A stretch of 64,000 nucleotides of DNA from Daucus carota subsp. sativus (Eukaryota > Streptophyta > Magnoliopsida > Apiales > Apiaceae). Positions within the stretch are counted from its first letter, which is position 1. Each line of letters starts with the position of its first letter. The notes beneath the pieces were generated by a model that saw only the letters and a list, made by a program, of their open reading frames with translations, was not told where the DNA came from and did not search any database. Positions 22,266 to 35,026 of this stretch are shown one piece after another. The stretch lies in NCBI RefSeq assembly GCF_001625215.2, contig NC_030384.2, forward strand, positions 42,070,390 through 42,134,389. The letters are read 5' to 3'. Made by a program: the position numbers and the translations under genes.

Positions 22266-25200
22266 TCAGTGTGCGCTAACAAGAAAAGGATGCTGGCAGA
22301 CTCCGCACTCAATAGTCTCTGAACCTGAGCTAGGAACTTGTACCTGCAACCATATTTGCCATTATTAATTATTATCACTTCAAAGAAACAAGTTTTAAAA
22401 TGTTGAGTAGTAGTCAAAACAGATTTAACTGTACTGAACGGCTATCTTAAATTATATGTAGTATATACTATATACGTGTATATATATATAGAAAACCTGA
22501 AACTCAGACAGATTTTCTAAAACTAAACTTATTATTATGAAATAACTATGTATTCATCTTTCTACTACCAAGTACCAACATATCTTTCTAAAATCAATAA
22601 TTCGAGCACAACTTCTTTTCTAAAAAGTAATGCAAAAAAAAAAAAAAAACGTAATTATTAAATTATTTCTTAAATTTATGGCATTCTAAAACATATTCTA
22701 CATTTTTATTTTTATTTATCTAAAAGCATATTGCTTTAAATGACTGCCCTGGAAGCGTATTAGGATGTAATATTATTTAAAATTTTCTGATCTTCAAATT
22801 GTTTTTTGGTAGCTCTCTCGGTTCTCTTTCTAAGAAAGTACTCTTAACAAATCGCGGCATATATCTATATATATAAAGGCCCATAAAAAACATTCAACAT
22901 GCAATGATGAACTGTTTATAATGGAAAAAATGAGAGACAATAAGACTCATTAAAGAACATGTTCCCGAAAAGTAGGAAAATAGTTCCGGACCTGCAAATG
23001 GACTGTACAAGTAGGACATGCAACTTCTTTCATGCGCTTACCAGATCCATCAGATTTGGAGCCTAAATAAAATAAACACAGTACATAAAAATGAGCAAGT
23101 GCTTCAAATATATAGATTTTGGTGTGATTTCAGTGCACAGCCCTAATAATGCATTAATTACAGCTTCCATACCTGATGATGACTTGCGATTTCTCTCCAT
23201 TTCCTCCTGGAACAATTAATAATTTTTTTAAAAGAAAGATACATAAAATTGACCGACCCAATAATGACATGAAAAGAATAACTTCTACAGGAACTTAGAA
23301 AATCAACCATGTCACAATATAGCCGTCAGACATTTTTAAGCAGCAAGTTCAAATGCTACATCCTATTTGGTCACTGTATACATACATACACAGACATATA
23401 TATATTATAGGTATTTCTGATCCAACTGCAAAAAACAGTATGCACAGATCTTTCACGTGATTATGTGAACATGAAAATACCATTCTATTTCAAGTACAGA
23501 GAACCACCAAGCAAACTTGGCAAATGTATATTACCTGGAGCTTTTTGGCAAGATTCTCGTGACTTTCCAATGAAGCTGATCTGGTTGCTGCTTCCTTCGC
23601 GTTGCTCAACCTGTGCGTAACTTCAGCCTGGGAAAAACCATTATTAAGTAAGTCCGATTTTATGTACTGAAAGGAGACTGGCTATTGAAATATATAGTGC
23701 ACATTCACAAATACATAGTATATGATAGGTTAAAAATGGCCATGGCATTGGTATGTTAGTGCACAAGCTAATCAAGCATGGGTATAAAATTTTAGAATAT
23801 TAGATTTGTGAACAAGAGTAATACTAGTAAATTTTATTTAATACGCCTATATGTGTACAAAATAAGAAATGTATGACGATCAAAATGCGGTAAAGCACCA
23901 GCTTAGAAATTAGAATTCAGAGAAGCTGTGACAAAACAATGTCAAATCAGACAACTGAAAATGATAAGCTCTTCAGCTAATTGAAAGAGTTCTGACTGGA
24001 TATCGCTCGACAATTCCTAGTTGACAATAATAATTTCATTTATTGCAAGCTAAAACCTGATGCTGCACATTAGCTAATAACAGAAAAGACATTCATGGAC
24101 AAGCAAAGCCTACGGCATGAATATATACCATGCAGCGATCACAAACTCGAACTTGTGGAGCATTTTCATCAGCAGTGAGAGCAATTCTTCCATGAGTACA
24201 CTTGTCACAGAAGATGTCACCACAATTTCTGCAGTGGTGCTGAAATTTGGGGGAAAATATAACAAAGTAAGATAATTGGAAATGACAGAAAAGCTATAAT
24301 CTTTGTTCTCCATAAAACATTCATTTTACTAGAATATTAGAGATATACCCTCCTTATGAAGGCCCCAAAGTCTGAGCCACAGGCTGTGCACTTGTTCACT
24401 GCCTCGTCAGGAACCTGGTTAAAATACAGAAAACATCAAAAATCAAAGTACTAGGATAATTTTATATATGTATACAATTTCTTCGAACTAAAATTTCATT
24501 CTAGAACACCTTTAATAAAAATTATTTAATAAAAAACTCCCAGCAGTAACTATAGGTGAACAATAGCTTTAAACAATAATAAATTAAGGTTTCATTTATA
24601 AGTAGTTTTAGGTAACCCGTCCAACTAGTCATAGACTTCATATATACCCTATGATACTAGCCAGATGTGCCAAAAAAACAGCATCTTGGCACACTTTCAA
24701 CTCTGAGGTGTCATACAGGAGATACCATGTGTGTGAGGCATTCATCCCATGCTAATCTTTAATTTTCACAATTAGGATACTGCTAATTAATAAGCTCCCT
24801 AAAAATCAGGGATAAGGGCCAACGGCCAATTCTCCTACCACAAAACTGCCAATCTCAATTACCTATGGCTGCTAAAAATACTTCCCAGAGCTACCCAGTC
24901 GGTCACAGGGTGAGTTGGTAGGTAGATGTCCTATTTCCTTTCTTCACATCTTAATCAGTAAAATTAGTAGTATTGAGAATAATCTAGAAATAATATCTTA
25001 CAATTGCTATACAATATACATACATGCATAACCAAAAAAGTTACCTTGTATAATTACAAAGAATATTTAGTGTATATTGATAAAGTAATTTACAATAAAC
25101 AAGGTTAAAAAGATTGAAAATGCATATGTTCTTCATATCTTATATGCATAAACATCCAAAATAATTTAAATTACTTAAATTTAAAGTTAATAAGAATAAT

Positions 25201-28200
25201 ACAGCTAGCTTCTACCAGTTCAATTCACATACTCCCTCCGTCCCATTTTATGTGACCCTTATTCCTTTTTGGGACGTCCCAAAAAGAATGAACCTACAAT
25301 ACTTACTATTTTTGAACACTACTTTTCACTATTACACCCACTACTTTCTTCCACTATCTCTTTTCTATAATAATATAAACACTATTACACCCACTATCTT
25401 CCTCCACTATCTCAAATCTATTATTAAATATTGGTAGGTCCCACCACTTTACCCACTTTTCAACTAAACTTACTACATTTTTCTTAATCTCCGTGAAAGT
25501 CAAACCAGCTCACTCTTTTTGGGACGGAGGGAGTATATCATTTATTAATTTTTATTTAAAATCAGCATAATATAAAATATTTGTATTAATATTGTGCGGA
25601 AAAAAATTAAATAGAACATATCAAAAATTTATTGTCTCTACATGTTGAGAACCTCAGCAGTAAATATTTATTCAGATTTAGTTTCCTACTTTTTACTGAT
25701 ATTTCATTTGGCTAATATTTTATAATCAATTAACATCTATCATATTATATACAGTAACCAGTAGTTGATGACAGAATTCTAAATCTTTTATTTTATGTGG
25801 TAAGAATCTCCTTATTAGATTGGCTACTGGTCCCTGACAAGTTATTGATGGCAACAATCTACATGCGATACTTTACCGCAGCCTAGAATGGGTGTATAAA
25901 CCGCGAAAGGGCTCATGGGCCCACTGCATGCACATTAAAAAACTTAATGTTAATGTCTTTCTGCTATAAAACAAACAGCAGATAGCTTGCTGCAACAAAC
26001 ACTTGTCACACGCCCAGACCCGATTAGATTAGTTCCCTGCATATTTTGTACTTTTGTTGGCTAGAAAATACATTCTTGGTGGTAGATGAAGTTAAAGGTT
26101 AAATTATTGTACACTAAGGACCACAAAAATCATGAGCCTTCCTCATTCTTAAATCTAGCCCTTTGGCTATGCCCAGTGCTCTTTAAAATATTGTTAACTA
26201 ATCCTAATGCTTCTACAAGACTGTAAGTTCTGTAAGGGTATTAAGCGTGAGGTATGTAGTCTCATGCAACAAGCCTATAATAAACTAGTTGAGCAATATT
26301 CAATTCTGCTTCGATGAACAGCAGAACATCAGGGAACGTGTTGATAGAAACACTTACTAAATTGGGCAAGCACTCTAAAAAACATTTCCAGTGAAAGATA
26401 CATAGACAACCTTCTGGTCTATTTATAGACCCAATATCACAGGAGACCACAGTATCAGCATCAGATTGTTAAAAACATATAGATTTCGAAGCAAGCCATA
26501 ATATAAACTTATGGATGCCCTAGCAGCCAGTGTTTAGAGTTTAAGAAACCTAAAACTTTCAACAATGACCAAGAAAATATTATAAATTCTGTTTAATGAA
26601 TACCCAATGATCTTTCTCTTCATTAACAGGCTTCATCAGGTTCATCCAGTCACCCAAACCTTTCTTCTTCTCAGATGGCTGATCAGAAACCTTAACGGAA
26701 TCAGAAGGCCTGCTTCCACCACCCATTTCCTTGAGCTGCAATACAAACAAGTACAAAAAAAACCATACAAATAAAATCAGAACACAGATATTAAATTTAT
26801 GTAACATAGAGGCAAGATATAATATTAAACATAGTAGAGATACTCCTAGCCAAAAACAAAAAAACTTCAAGGCTATAAAAGGTGAATAACAAACTTTATG
26901 CCACACCAATACACCATAAGTAAACCAATAAGAGAAATGGCCCTAGAAACTAGAAAGTAACATCAACATAAAAAAGATATATCTTCATAGTATTATCATT
27001 TCCTTAAAGCATGTCGCCTATCAAGATGTGGTTAGGTATTTAGGACCTTTAGGTCACTTCACACAAGATACTCACAGATTAATAGTCCTGAGCCCGCATC
27101 AGAACATCATACATAAACTTGCAGTATTCAAAATATATTGCAGTCAACTAGTCATACAATCAAATATATAATTGACATGAATACCATTCTCCCTGGCACA
27201 TAAATACAACTTAAGGGAATAGACCTACAGCTACAATTGTATATAGACTATAGTAATATTTCAATAGACCGGGAATCCCACATAGACAATCAAAAATCAC
27301 TATCCCAACTTTCAAATCCCAGCCCTTCAATAAAATATACAATTGCGTCAATGGCTCAATCATGATAAACAGAAAAGTGTGCATAAATATAATTATAAAT
27401 TAGGTTAAAAATATAAAAGGAGACAATCGATAGCAAAAAGACAAACTTAAAACCTCACAAGGCAGTGAAACAACCTACTTTTAGCCAAGACATATGGCAA
27501 CAAATCAACATATCTAATTTAAATCTCTCTCTTCAAAAAAAATGTAATAATAACAACAACAATCATGAAAGTCTAAGTAGCAATAACCTGTACTGTTGCA
27601 GCTGTCACTGTATCCAGAATGGTGTTAGTCGTGTAACGATTTGACTGCAACCTTATGCGTCTTGGCTCAATGTCAACAGAGCTTTTGGACCAAAATGCGA
27701 AGGTAGAGGAATCAGTGACCTAGGTAAAATTGAAACGCCACATGTGTTATGCTTAATAAACTAACAAAATTTACAAACACATTCAAGATATAATGCGTAC
27801 ATCACATCTTGTAACAGTGTCAAGGGGATAGATTCTCAACGTCCTGCTAGTGCTGGGATCAAGCATGCGAATCCCATCCAAACCAATCTGAGACAGAGCT
27901 CAAAAACTATTATATTAGTACCATTAATAATACATAAATGTGTAAATATATACTAACAAGTAACAAGAAATGCCTCAGGTGATCAACCTAAACAAGTGCT
28001 TTCATAGAACACCTCCATATGAGTATATATGACAAGCATAAGATATGTTAAAATGGGTTGGATTATAATGGCCAAATGCAATTACTTCACATCATTTTGG
28101 TTATATCCCATAATTCAATTTGTATGATTATTCACATTTTAAGTGTTGGCCTGTTGGCCAATCATATAAATTAAAAAACAACCTAATCTCACATTTTAGC

Positions 28201-29859
28201 TTTCGCCCTTCGCCATCAAACTCATAGTAAATAAAAATCCATATAAAGCCACCACAGATATCAACTTCCAATTAAAGAAATTGTTATCTTCTACTCTAAA
28301 AAGAAACTAAGTGTCTGTTCGGCTGGGCTTAAAAAGCCCAAATTCTAACTTACACGTAGGCTTACTAGTAACATTTGTGTAAAGAAGTTACAAGCCAACT
28401 TCTTACTTATAAGAAGTTGAAAATACTAACTTCTTTCATTGACTTATTTTATTTTTTTTAAATGTGACTTTATAAAAATGCATAGGATTACTTTAAAATA
28501 TAACTGATCATATTATATTATTATATAAGTATTAGGAGTTGTCCCACATCGGTTGTATATCGGTTGTGGGTGGGACATTCAAAAAACTCCATTTGTTTTT
28601 GGGCACCTCGCAAAGGGCCATATTCTAGCAAATATTCTAGCTAACTCCAGGAAATTGGATCACTTCAAAAGATAATTGATAATATGTTAGTATTATATTA
28701 CTAATTTTTATACCTGATAAGTTGTAAATATCAGAAAAATTATCCAATCCAATAAATTAAAAGTTAAATTTTACTTATAACTAACTTTTCACTTAAAAGC
28801 AATAAGTACTTTACTTTTTTAAGTTATGTCAAACGGCCCCTAAATTAATGGCGTCACATTCCAAACCCACAAACACATCATATCGAGTAGTTGCACAACA
28901 TATCGACAATAGTATATCATATAAATATGATTCAAATTATACACCCTAACCTGACAAAGCACATCCATTGTGTTCTGACCGCCACTCTCGGCAAGCAACT
29001 TAACTCTAAATTTCTGAACCCCGCCCTTAGAATCTTGTTCCGAATCAGCCTTAGGAACAGCCCTAGCAATTTTCCCAGTACTCACAGCTGATTGAGTTTT
29101 CCCAGAAGGAAAACTAATTGGCCTCCCAAAATCATCAAAAGTAGGTGTCCCTGACCCTGTCCCCGAAGAAGACCAAGTCGACGACTTTGATCCCGTCCCT
29201 CGAGCACCATAAGGCTCCACCTTACTCCCCTGATAAGCATAAACCCCCTCACCATATCCACTTCCCCCGCCACCATACCCGCCCGAATCATATCTCCCTA
29301 CCCCACCATTTCCCCCACCACTCTGATCGAAATTCACACCACTCTCATAATTATACGGCAGATTGTAATCAGTGCTAGCATTCGACTGCACAGGAGGAAT
29401 TGAAAAACTCGATTGATGCTGATCGAAAGCCGGATAATTCGACTGATGGAAACTCGCTTGCGATTGATACGGGACGTGAGTTTCGAATCGAGGAAAAGAA
29501 GGTTGAGTTTGAACAGGAGGTGTTGGACCAGGATTATGATTATACTGTGGTTGTAAATTAGGGTTTGGAGAGTAAGAAGGAGCGGTGGGAGAAAGAGAGG
29601 GGACAGGATCGGGATTATGAGAAAAGGGAGGGTAATTCGGGGGATAAGCAGCGAAATTATCGGAGGAAGGAGGGTAATTGGCGGAGAAAGGCGGCGCCGA
29701 CGCGTAGGGAGCACCGTAAAGAGAATTAGTATCGACGAGGGGAGGAGGAGGATTGGGGATTGGATTAGGGTTAGGGTTTTGAGGATACTGTTGACTGTAA
29801 TATGACGGTGGTTGTGGCGGTTGTTGTGAGAAGGATGTGTAATCGCCGCCTTGGTGCAT
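22266..29859 (-). CDS. FREE1: FREE1/FYVE1, ESCRT-associated FYVE-domain protein
   Basis: Ten exons on the minus strand: 29859-28951, 27887-27801, 27719-27588, 26735-26604, 24414-24349, 24239-24129, 23627-23535, 23206-23173, 23062-22992 and 22343-22266. Together they give 570 residues, close to the roughly 600 of the known plant protein. Exon 1 encodes a long Pro/Gln/Tyr/Asn-rich disordered arm (MHQGGDYTSFSQQPPQPPSY onward) followed by a Gly-rich stretch. The FYVE domain (about 350-410) shows DHW, CTACGSDFGAFIRRHHCRNC and CDKC...CDRC; the RRHHCR motif binds phosphatidylinositol 3-phosphate. A coiled coil (AEVTHRLSNAKEAATRSASL) and a C-terminal zinc-like CPTC...CGVC pair follow. In plants FREE1 joins ESCRT-I on late endosomes for sorting of ubiquitinated cargo and vacuole formation. 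Introns have collected MITEs, the largest (24415-26603) being 2.2 kb. Confidence 0.95.
25232..25533. mobile_element. Stowaway MITE in a FREE1 intron
   Basis: The termini CTCCCTCCGTCCCATTTTAT and TTTTTGGGACGGAGGGAG are inverted repeats flanked by TA on both sides (25230-25231 and 25534-25535). This is the classic mariner-type Stowaway end and target. It is about 302 bp, has no coding capacity and well-preserved ends, so it is fairly young. It sits in the intron between FREE1 exons 4 and 5. Confidence 0.9.
28318..28842. mobile_element. hAT-like MITE in a FREE1 intron, possibly composite
   Basis: The left end GTGTCTGTTCGGCTGGGCTT and right end ATGTCAAACGGCCCCTAA are loose inverted complements of the GGGGCCGTTTG type used by plant hAT MITEs. 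Arm sequences around ACTTCTTACTTATAAGAAGTT and TTATAACTAACTTTTCACTT support this. A foreign insert around 28534-28625 (CCCACATCGGTTG) looks like an LTR-derived fragment. I see no clean 8-bp target duplication. Confidence 0.45.
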
Positions 29860-31139
29860 TGTTGAGGGAAGAAATGAAGAGATCGGAGATCAGGTTCGTT
29901 GATTGACTTTGTTTGTTTGGGGTTTTCCGAAACAAAATTCAGATGGATTGGTTTCAGAGATGCTCAAATTATTGATTATGATCGTGCCTTGTGAGTAAAG
30001 GAATCTTGCGGGTCCGATTTGCATATAGAACTTACTCGACCTTTATCGGTGAGTAATTAAAATAATTATTTACTCCCTAGTATACATTGGGGGACGGGGA
30101 CGCGGCACGGATTTTAATGCTCTTGCAAAGTGTAGTTGTGTTATATATTTTTAAAAATTTTCTTTTTTGAATTAAAGTTTGGATGTTATATTTTTATACA
30201 GAAAAAGAAAATCTCAAAAATAAGTTACGGAACTATATTTTATAAAAGCATTGAAATGCGTGTCGAGCAGTTAAAAAGAAACGTATAGAATTAAATGGGA
30301 CAGAGGTAGTAGATCATTAGAAATATTTTGTCCATAAATATTTGTTTTATTTAGCCATTATTTATGTTAATTTTTAGTATTAAACTTTCAAAAATTGTGT
30401 TTGATATAGTGGCAAAACAGTTTCATTGTCCCGCCATTTTTATGCATTTTTCAGCAGTAAATTTTAAAAACTGTGTTTGAGATGGTTACGGAACAAGGTG
30501 TTTAAAAATTGTGTTTGTTATATTGACATAACATAATTAAAGTTATGCTAAAAAAGATTATGAGAATAATAACTCACATGTTTTCGTTTCTGGGAGCAAA
30601 CACGATATATTTTTATTAAAAATTAAATGTTGCGAAAACAATTATGTCAATGATATGTCGTTGATGTAGGTATCAAAAAGTATCAATATGGATTAAATAT
30701 GGTGGAGGTTGTTTAATCTTTATATTCATGTACCCAACTTGTAATTTTAAATTATCTCAAATAAGAATCTACCTAAAAAACTTTCATGAATGTATATTTC
30801 ATGTCGATTCTTAATATGCATTATCTATTCAAATATCTCTTTGTCATGATGTAAGATTCTCCATAAGGTTAGCTTAAAATGACTTGAATCATGTTTGTGT
30901 GATATTATTGATGTCTCAACGATGTTCAATGATTGTTGTATCCGGTGATAGCACGAATATGGGATAAGAGTTATGTAATTTGTGCGATTGTCATGATTTA
31001 TGCACTTCATTTGCAAATCTCGACATTTTGTGAACTTTTCCTCGCCTCCTTGATAGAGTAGTCTGAATTCGGTAAGATTATCAATTTGCACACAGTTAAC
31101 TTTTCACCTGTAAAGCTAAAGTTCTGTTAAACAACAATT
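29860..31139. other. upstream region of FREE1, one MITE, no gene
   Basis: The first 150 bp should hold the FREE1 leader and promoter. A Stowaway-like element lies at 30073-30309. The rest is AT-rich. The minus frame at 30825-31091 has no family features. Confidence 0.45.
30073..30309. mobile_element. Stowaway-like MITE upstream of FREE1
   Basis: The left end CTCCCTAGTATACATTGGG follows TA at 30071-30072. The right end AAATGGGACAGAGGTAG precedes TA at 30310. The ends are worn but in the right order for a Stowaway. It lies about 210 bp upstream of the FREE1 ATG. Confidence 0.5.
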
Positions 31140-31146
31140 CGTCGCT

Positions 31147-32831
31147 ATTATTAGAATCCGTAAATCTTTTTTGTAATTACAGCTGTGTAGATTTGTATAA
31201 TGTTAGTATTAGTGTCCTAGAGACAATACTATTGTGTTTTATCGTAGACATTTATGGATTATGTTTTATTGATTATTGAATAAATATTTATTATGTCTTT
31301 ATTTACTGCGTAATAAATTGAAAGCATAATAAATGTCCTTGGAATATTATATGTAATTCTATATCTCTAAGTACGTGACTTAGAAATGAGATTATGAGAA
31401 TAATATCAATATTCCTAAATGTCCCTAGTCGAGTATTATTGTTAAGGGACAATAATGATGCATTAAGATTAGTATGTTTGCTGACTGATGATCACATCTC
31501 ATTGATCATAGGTATAGTGATGCTAAAGTCAAGAACATAAGTGCATGTATCGACACATGGCACTGGAATGACCCACCGTGAGATTTTACATGTTAATAAG
31601 TGTCATTAGAAATTCTCACTGTGATAATGATGTAATGATCCTCTGACTTGATATCATTATATTTTTATATGAGAATTAATATACTTTGGTTGCACTAAAA
31701 GTTACCTTTGACCGGGTGATGATGAAATGTACATTGGGTATATTATGAATCGTATGAGAAATATGAATGATCTAGAAATGATTTAACCCTCCTATTTTAG
31801 GAGTGATATTATTGGCCTCTTAATTGAGTGAGACTATAAAATGCATGGCCGTGCTCAAATATTGATTTGTTTAATAGCCTACTCATTGATCAAGGAAATT
31901 CGGATTAGACGATGAAGAGGATGAAACAATACATGCCTTGAGTCTGATCTATAATATAAGGTTAAAGGGATTATATTGCATTGTACATTATTCACAAAAG
32001 GTTTAATTGAATCACCAATTATTATTATTACTTGGGTAGCAATGATGTATTACTAGATGCCGCTCATTGTTTATAATTTTATTATTGGATATTAAAATTA
32101 TTGACAACGTAATAATAACCTAAAGGGTCACACACTTAGAACGTTTAAAGGAGTTTTAATTTAAATTCTGAATTTAAATTAAATGATTAAGTTCGAAATA
32201 AATTGTTTAATTGAGCCGGTCTTAATTAAGTAATTAGAATTTCGAATTTAATATTAAAACCTAAATCGGATTAGGTTTGGAGAAGCCCAAATCCGATTAG
32301 GGTTTGGCCCATCTATCTCTCTTCCCTATAAATACATAATGATGTATTGTTTTAGGGTTAAGTGTTATAAAATTCGTTTTATTAAAACCCTAGCAGCTCT
32401 ACATCAAGAGAGAGGCTGCATCCGGCTAGTACCGGCTCCGGTGATCTTTGGCGATCAGACGTTCGTGTGGACTGCTTAGAGACGTGATCCTTAAACCGAG
32501 GACTGCGTGGTGATTGCTTGTTCCGGACCTCCATCTTTCGCTAACGTAAAGCTTCAACAAGGTATTATTTCGTATCTCCATGATCAACCATACTTTATAG
32601 ATGGATCCTCGGGTTAGGATTTCGGAAAATTTTGATTTTACGTCGATTATTCGCTGCGTTTATTGCCCTGAAACCCAACATATAATCCCTGTGATATGAC
32701 TGTGATATGGCCATCTTATTTGTAGCCTTAATTTTAGCATAGTGTAGCTATGTTATGCCATAATTACAGCTTGGCAATCTTGTATATATTGAGAACAGAA
32801 GTAATGAAAGGCACGACAAATATTTCTTTCA
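31147..32831. mobile_element. older LTR remnant (Copia-like) split by a younger solo LTR
   Basis: Two short flanks, about 31147-31200 and 32686-32831, read continuously once the solo LTR and one copy of its target duplication are set aside. They look like one short LTR of about 200 bp, with the words TTGTAATTACAGCTGTGTAG and TTGTATATATTGAGAACAG and an end in TTTCTTTCA. It is a fossil with no coding sequence and older than the inserted LTR. The family call is from general resemblance. Confidence 0.5.
31201..32680. mobile_element. solo LTR, about 1480 bp, probably Ty1/Copia
   Basis: It starts TGTTAGTATTAG and ends CCCAACA, the canonical TG...CA with TGTT/AACA ends. The 5-bp target duplication TATAA flanks it perfectly (31196-31200 and 32681-32685). 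A promoter-like CCTATAAATA is near 32325. No internal region or second LTR is present, so this is a solo LTR left by recombination. The intact target duplication implies a moderate age. Confidence 0.85.
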
Positions 32832-33115
32832 TGGTATAAGATCCATAAAGGGGCCTCCTCTAACACCTTAAGATTTTAGATGAAATGGTTCTCTACATGG
32901 TATCAGAGCTTAGACTCGCGGGAGACTCGAGCTCGACTCCATGTGACCCCCAATATTCTCAGAATTTGTTAAGGACGCGAAGGCAATGTTATGCCCAAAA
33001 AGATGGGCGCCCGTGATCCACTCTCGACCCATAAATGAGCTTTCGAGTGAGGGGGAATGTTAGAATATGATCTTGGTAAGCCCTCCTTCTAACACGAGTA
33101 GTTTCCGGTAAAACC
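32832..33115 (+). mobile_element. TRIM-type miniature LTR element, partial
   Basis: A short left LTR (about 32832-32897, ending CTACA) is followed at once by the primer-binding site TGGTATCAGAGC (32898-32909), matching initiator tRNA-Met. About 140 bp of non-coding interior leads to a purine tract GTGAGGGGGAA (33047-33057). A second LTR copy then starts TGTTAGAATATGATC at 33058 and shares CCTCCTTCTAACAC with the left LTR before fading. This arrangement is that of terminal-repeat retrotransposons in miniature. It is non-coding and incomplete at its right end. Confidence 0.6.
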
Positions 33116-33167
33116 AAGTAAACCACATACACATCATGTTGAAAAATGTTGTTTTGACTAGCGGATT

Positions 33168-33310
33168 TGTAACACCCCAGTCCCACATCGGGAAGTGTGA
33201 GGATTTTAGTTCAGTTTATAAGCATAAGTACTACTACTAATTGCACCAACAAATCATGATTTTTTGGAGGCCTGTGGTGGGCTTGTGGATATGTTCTCGT
33301 GTATAACTTT
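33168..33310. mobile_element. short LTR-like fragment
   Basis: TGTAACACCCCAGTCCCACA and the following TCGGGAAG resemble the start of plant LTRs that begin with a CCCACATCGG word. A similar word occurs in the insert at 28534 and may come from a related family. No far end is seen. Confidence 0.3.
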
Positions 33311-33371
33311 GAACAAAACAACCAGTGTTGACTTTATTAAAATATTAAATTATTCTCATTAAAGAAAATAT

Positions 33372-33600
33372 TACTTCCTCTATTTTATATTATATGGCGT
33401 TTGATTTTGTACACACATTTCAATGTGTCTTGACCGGATCTTTAAAGTTATTATTATATAAGTTTTATTTTATGAATAAAAGTAGGTAAATGATAATATA
33501 ATTCGGGAAAAGAAAATCTTAAAAAAATCTTAAAACAATAATTTTAAGGATCTAATCAAAATATATTGAAATGTGTGTAAAAAATTGAACATCGAGAATC
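33372..33600. mobile_element. degenerate hairpin MITE, same family as 52668-52870
   Basis: It starts ACTTCCTCTATTTTATATTA and contains GGCGTTTGATTTTGTACACA; the far arm reads AAATGTGTGTAAAAAATTGA. The element at 52668-52870 has the same order of words. Both are AT-rich foldback structures without coding sequence. Confidence 0.45.
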
Positions 33601-33730
33601 ATCATTATATTTTCAGTTATGGGTCCCACCCATGGGACCCACATGATTGTATCCATGTATATTGGTTGACAGTTGACACAGCAAAACCGGGGGAGTTCCA
33701 TTTATTTATCCAATGTTGATATTTTAAGGG

Positions 33731-33797
33731 TCCGTTTGTGAGTTACGTAAAATCAGTTAAGACTTATAAGTGAATAAAGTGTTTGGTAAAAACCGGT
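33731..33797. mobile_element. hAT MITE left-end fragment
   Basis: AGGGTCCGTTTGTGAGTTAC and ACTTATAAGTGAATAAAGTG match the style of the hAT-like MITE at 37428-37674. The sequence breaks off into unrelated DNA. Confidence 0.35.
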
Positions 33798-34159
33798 ATC
33801 CGGCCAGCTTCTAACACACCCATACCCCCGATCAACCATCCGGGACACACACCGTGGGTCCATTAATTGTGTTCTTTTCTCTGTGTTTCATTTTTGAAAT
33901 TAAAAACTCTGTGTTTCAATCTTATTAATGTGTTTTTTGCCTCCTAAATAACTTGCATCGAAATATTTTGGTTTAGATTAACGTGACCAATCAACTTTTT
34001 AAGTCGGAATTCTCTACAATTATTAATCACCAACATCCATTTTGCTACAGAACAAAGGGCCGGATAAAGTTGGGTGCACCAGTGAAGTTTCACTCTCATT
34101 CTCCTGCTGTGGCACATTGTGGACTGTGGAGTGTGCATTGTGTACTGCTCGGTCAATTA

Positions 34160-34384
34160 CTCCTTCTATCCCAATCATTTCTTTACAGTTTTCTTGTTCT
34201 ACTACTTTTCCACTTTTACTCTCTTTTTACACTACTTTTACTCAACTATCTCCATTTTATATATTAAAAATTAATGGGTCTTACAATATCACCCACTTTT
34301 TTTCTATTTTTTCCACAATTTTATACCTATTTGTTAACCTGCGTGTCCAAATCAAACGTAAAAAATTAGCCATGACGGAGGAAG
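34160..34384. mobile_element. Stowaway-like MITE
   Basis: The left end CTCCTTCTATCCCAATCATT and right end TTAGCCATGACGGAGGAAG are diverged inverted repeats with TA at both borders (34158-34159 and 34385-34386). It is about 225 bp and AT-rich inside. Confidence 0.6.
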
Positions 34385-35026
34385 TATTAATTTCATGCCT
34401 GCACTTCCAGTCTAATCCGTATCCATACATTGTTATCACAAGTTTGATTTCTCACTTTAAGTGTTTCCTTTTTCTGCAAAGATCATTTCTAGGAGTATTA
34501 ATTATCCACACCTCTGATCCAAGTACCTCACTGAGTTGATAATACAAGAAGAGAACACAGTGGAGGCAGCCTGCAGAGTAACACAATTAAACTGCTGGAG
34601 TTTTGAAATAATCAAGAAATATTAAGTCCTTGGCAAATCGTTTGTGTCAGCTTTGAGGCATGGACTCAGGAGCCCATTGACACAGTTTCTCAAACAGCCT
34701 AATCCATCAAATCACTATCCATATTCATGCATATCTACTCAGGCAAGTACATCTACAATAAGAAACAACGCAATATTCTCCTTAATAGAGACACAACTAT
34801 TCACTTGTGCATTGTTCATTTCTGCACCAAAAGCTACTACTACAAGCTAGTTTGTAACAGAGACAAGGTTCATAAAAGCCCAAACAGAACATAAAAAGAA
34901 AGAAAAAAGGACTAGCTAGTTCTGAACTAAACAGGGCAGGGAATCAAAAGGGGTATTTTAATTCTCACTTCCCTTCCCTCCATTCCACCTTTCTGTCATT
35001 TCTTTCTTTTCTTTCTCCTCACCAGA

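Larger units (their letters stand above)
33311..35026. other. intergenic region, MITE-rich
   Basis: It contains a Stowaway-like relic (33372-33600), a hAT MITE end (33731-33797), a Stowaway MITE (34160-34384), and the 3' flank of the RING ligase gene. Open frames at 33944-34156 and 34042-34539 overlap the MITE and have no family features. Confidence 0.5.

Noticed and set aside
29082-29805. Open frames on both strands opposite FREE1 exon 1
   Set aside because: They are shadows of the low-complexity FREE1 N-terminus and carry no motifs of their own.
34042-34539. 165-residue plus-strand frame
   Set aside because: It lies largely over a Stowaway MITE and has no domain features.
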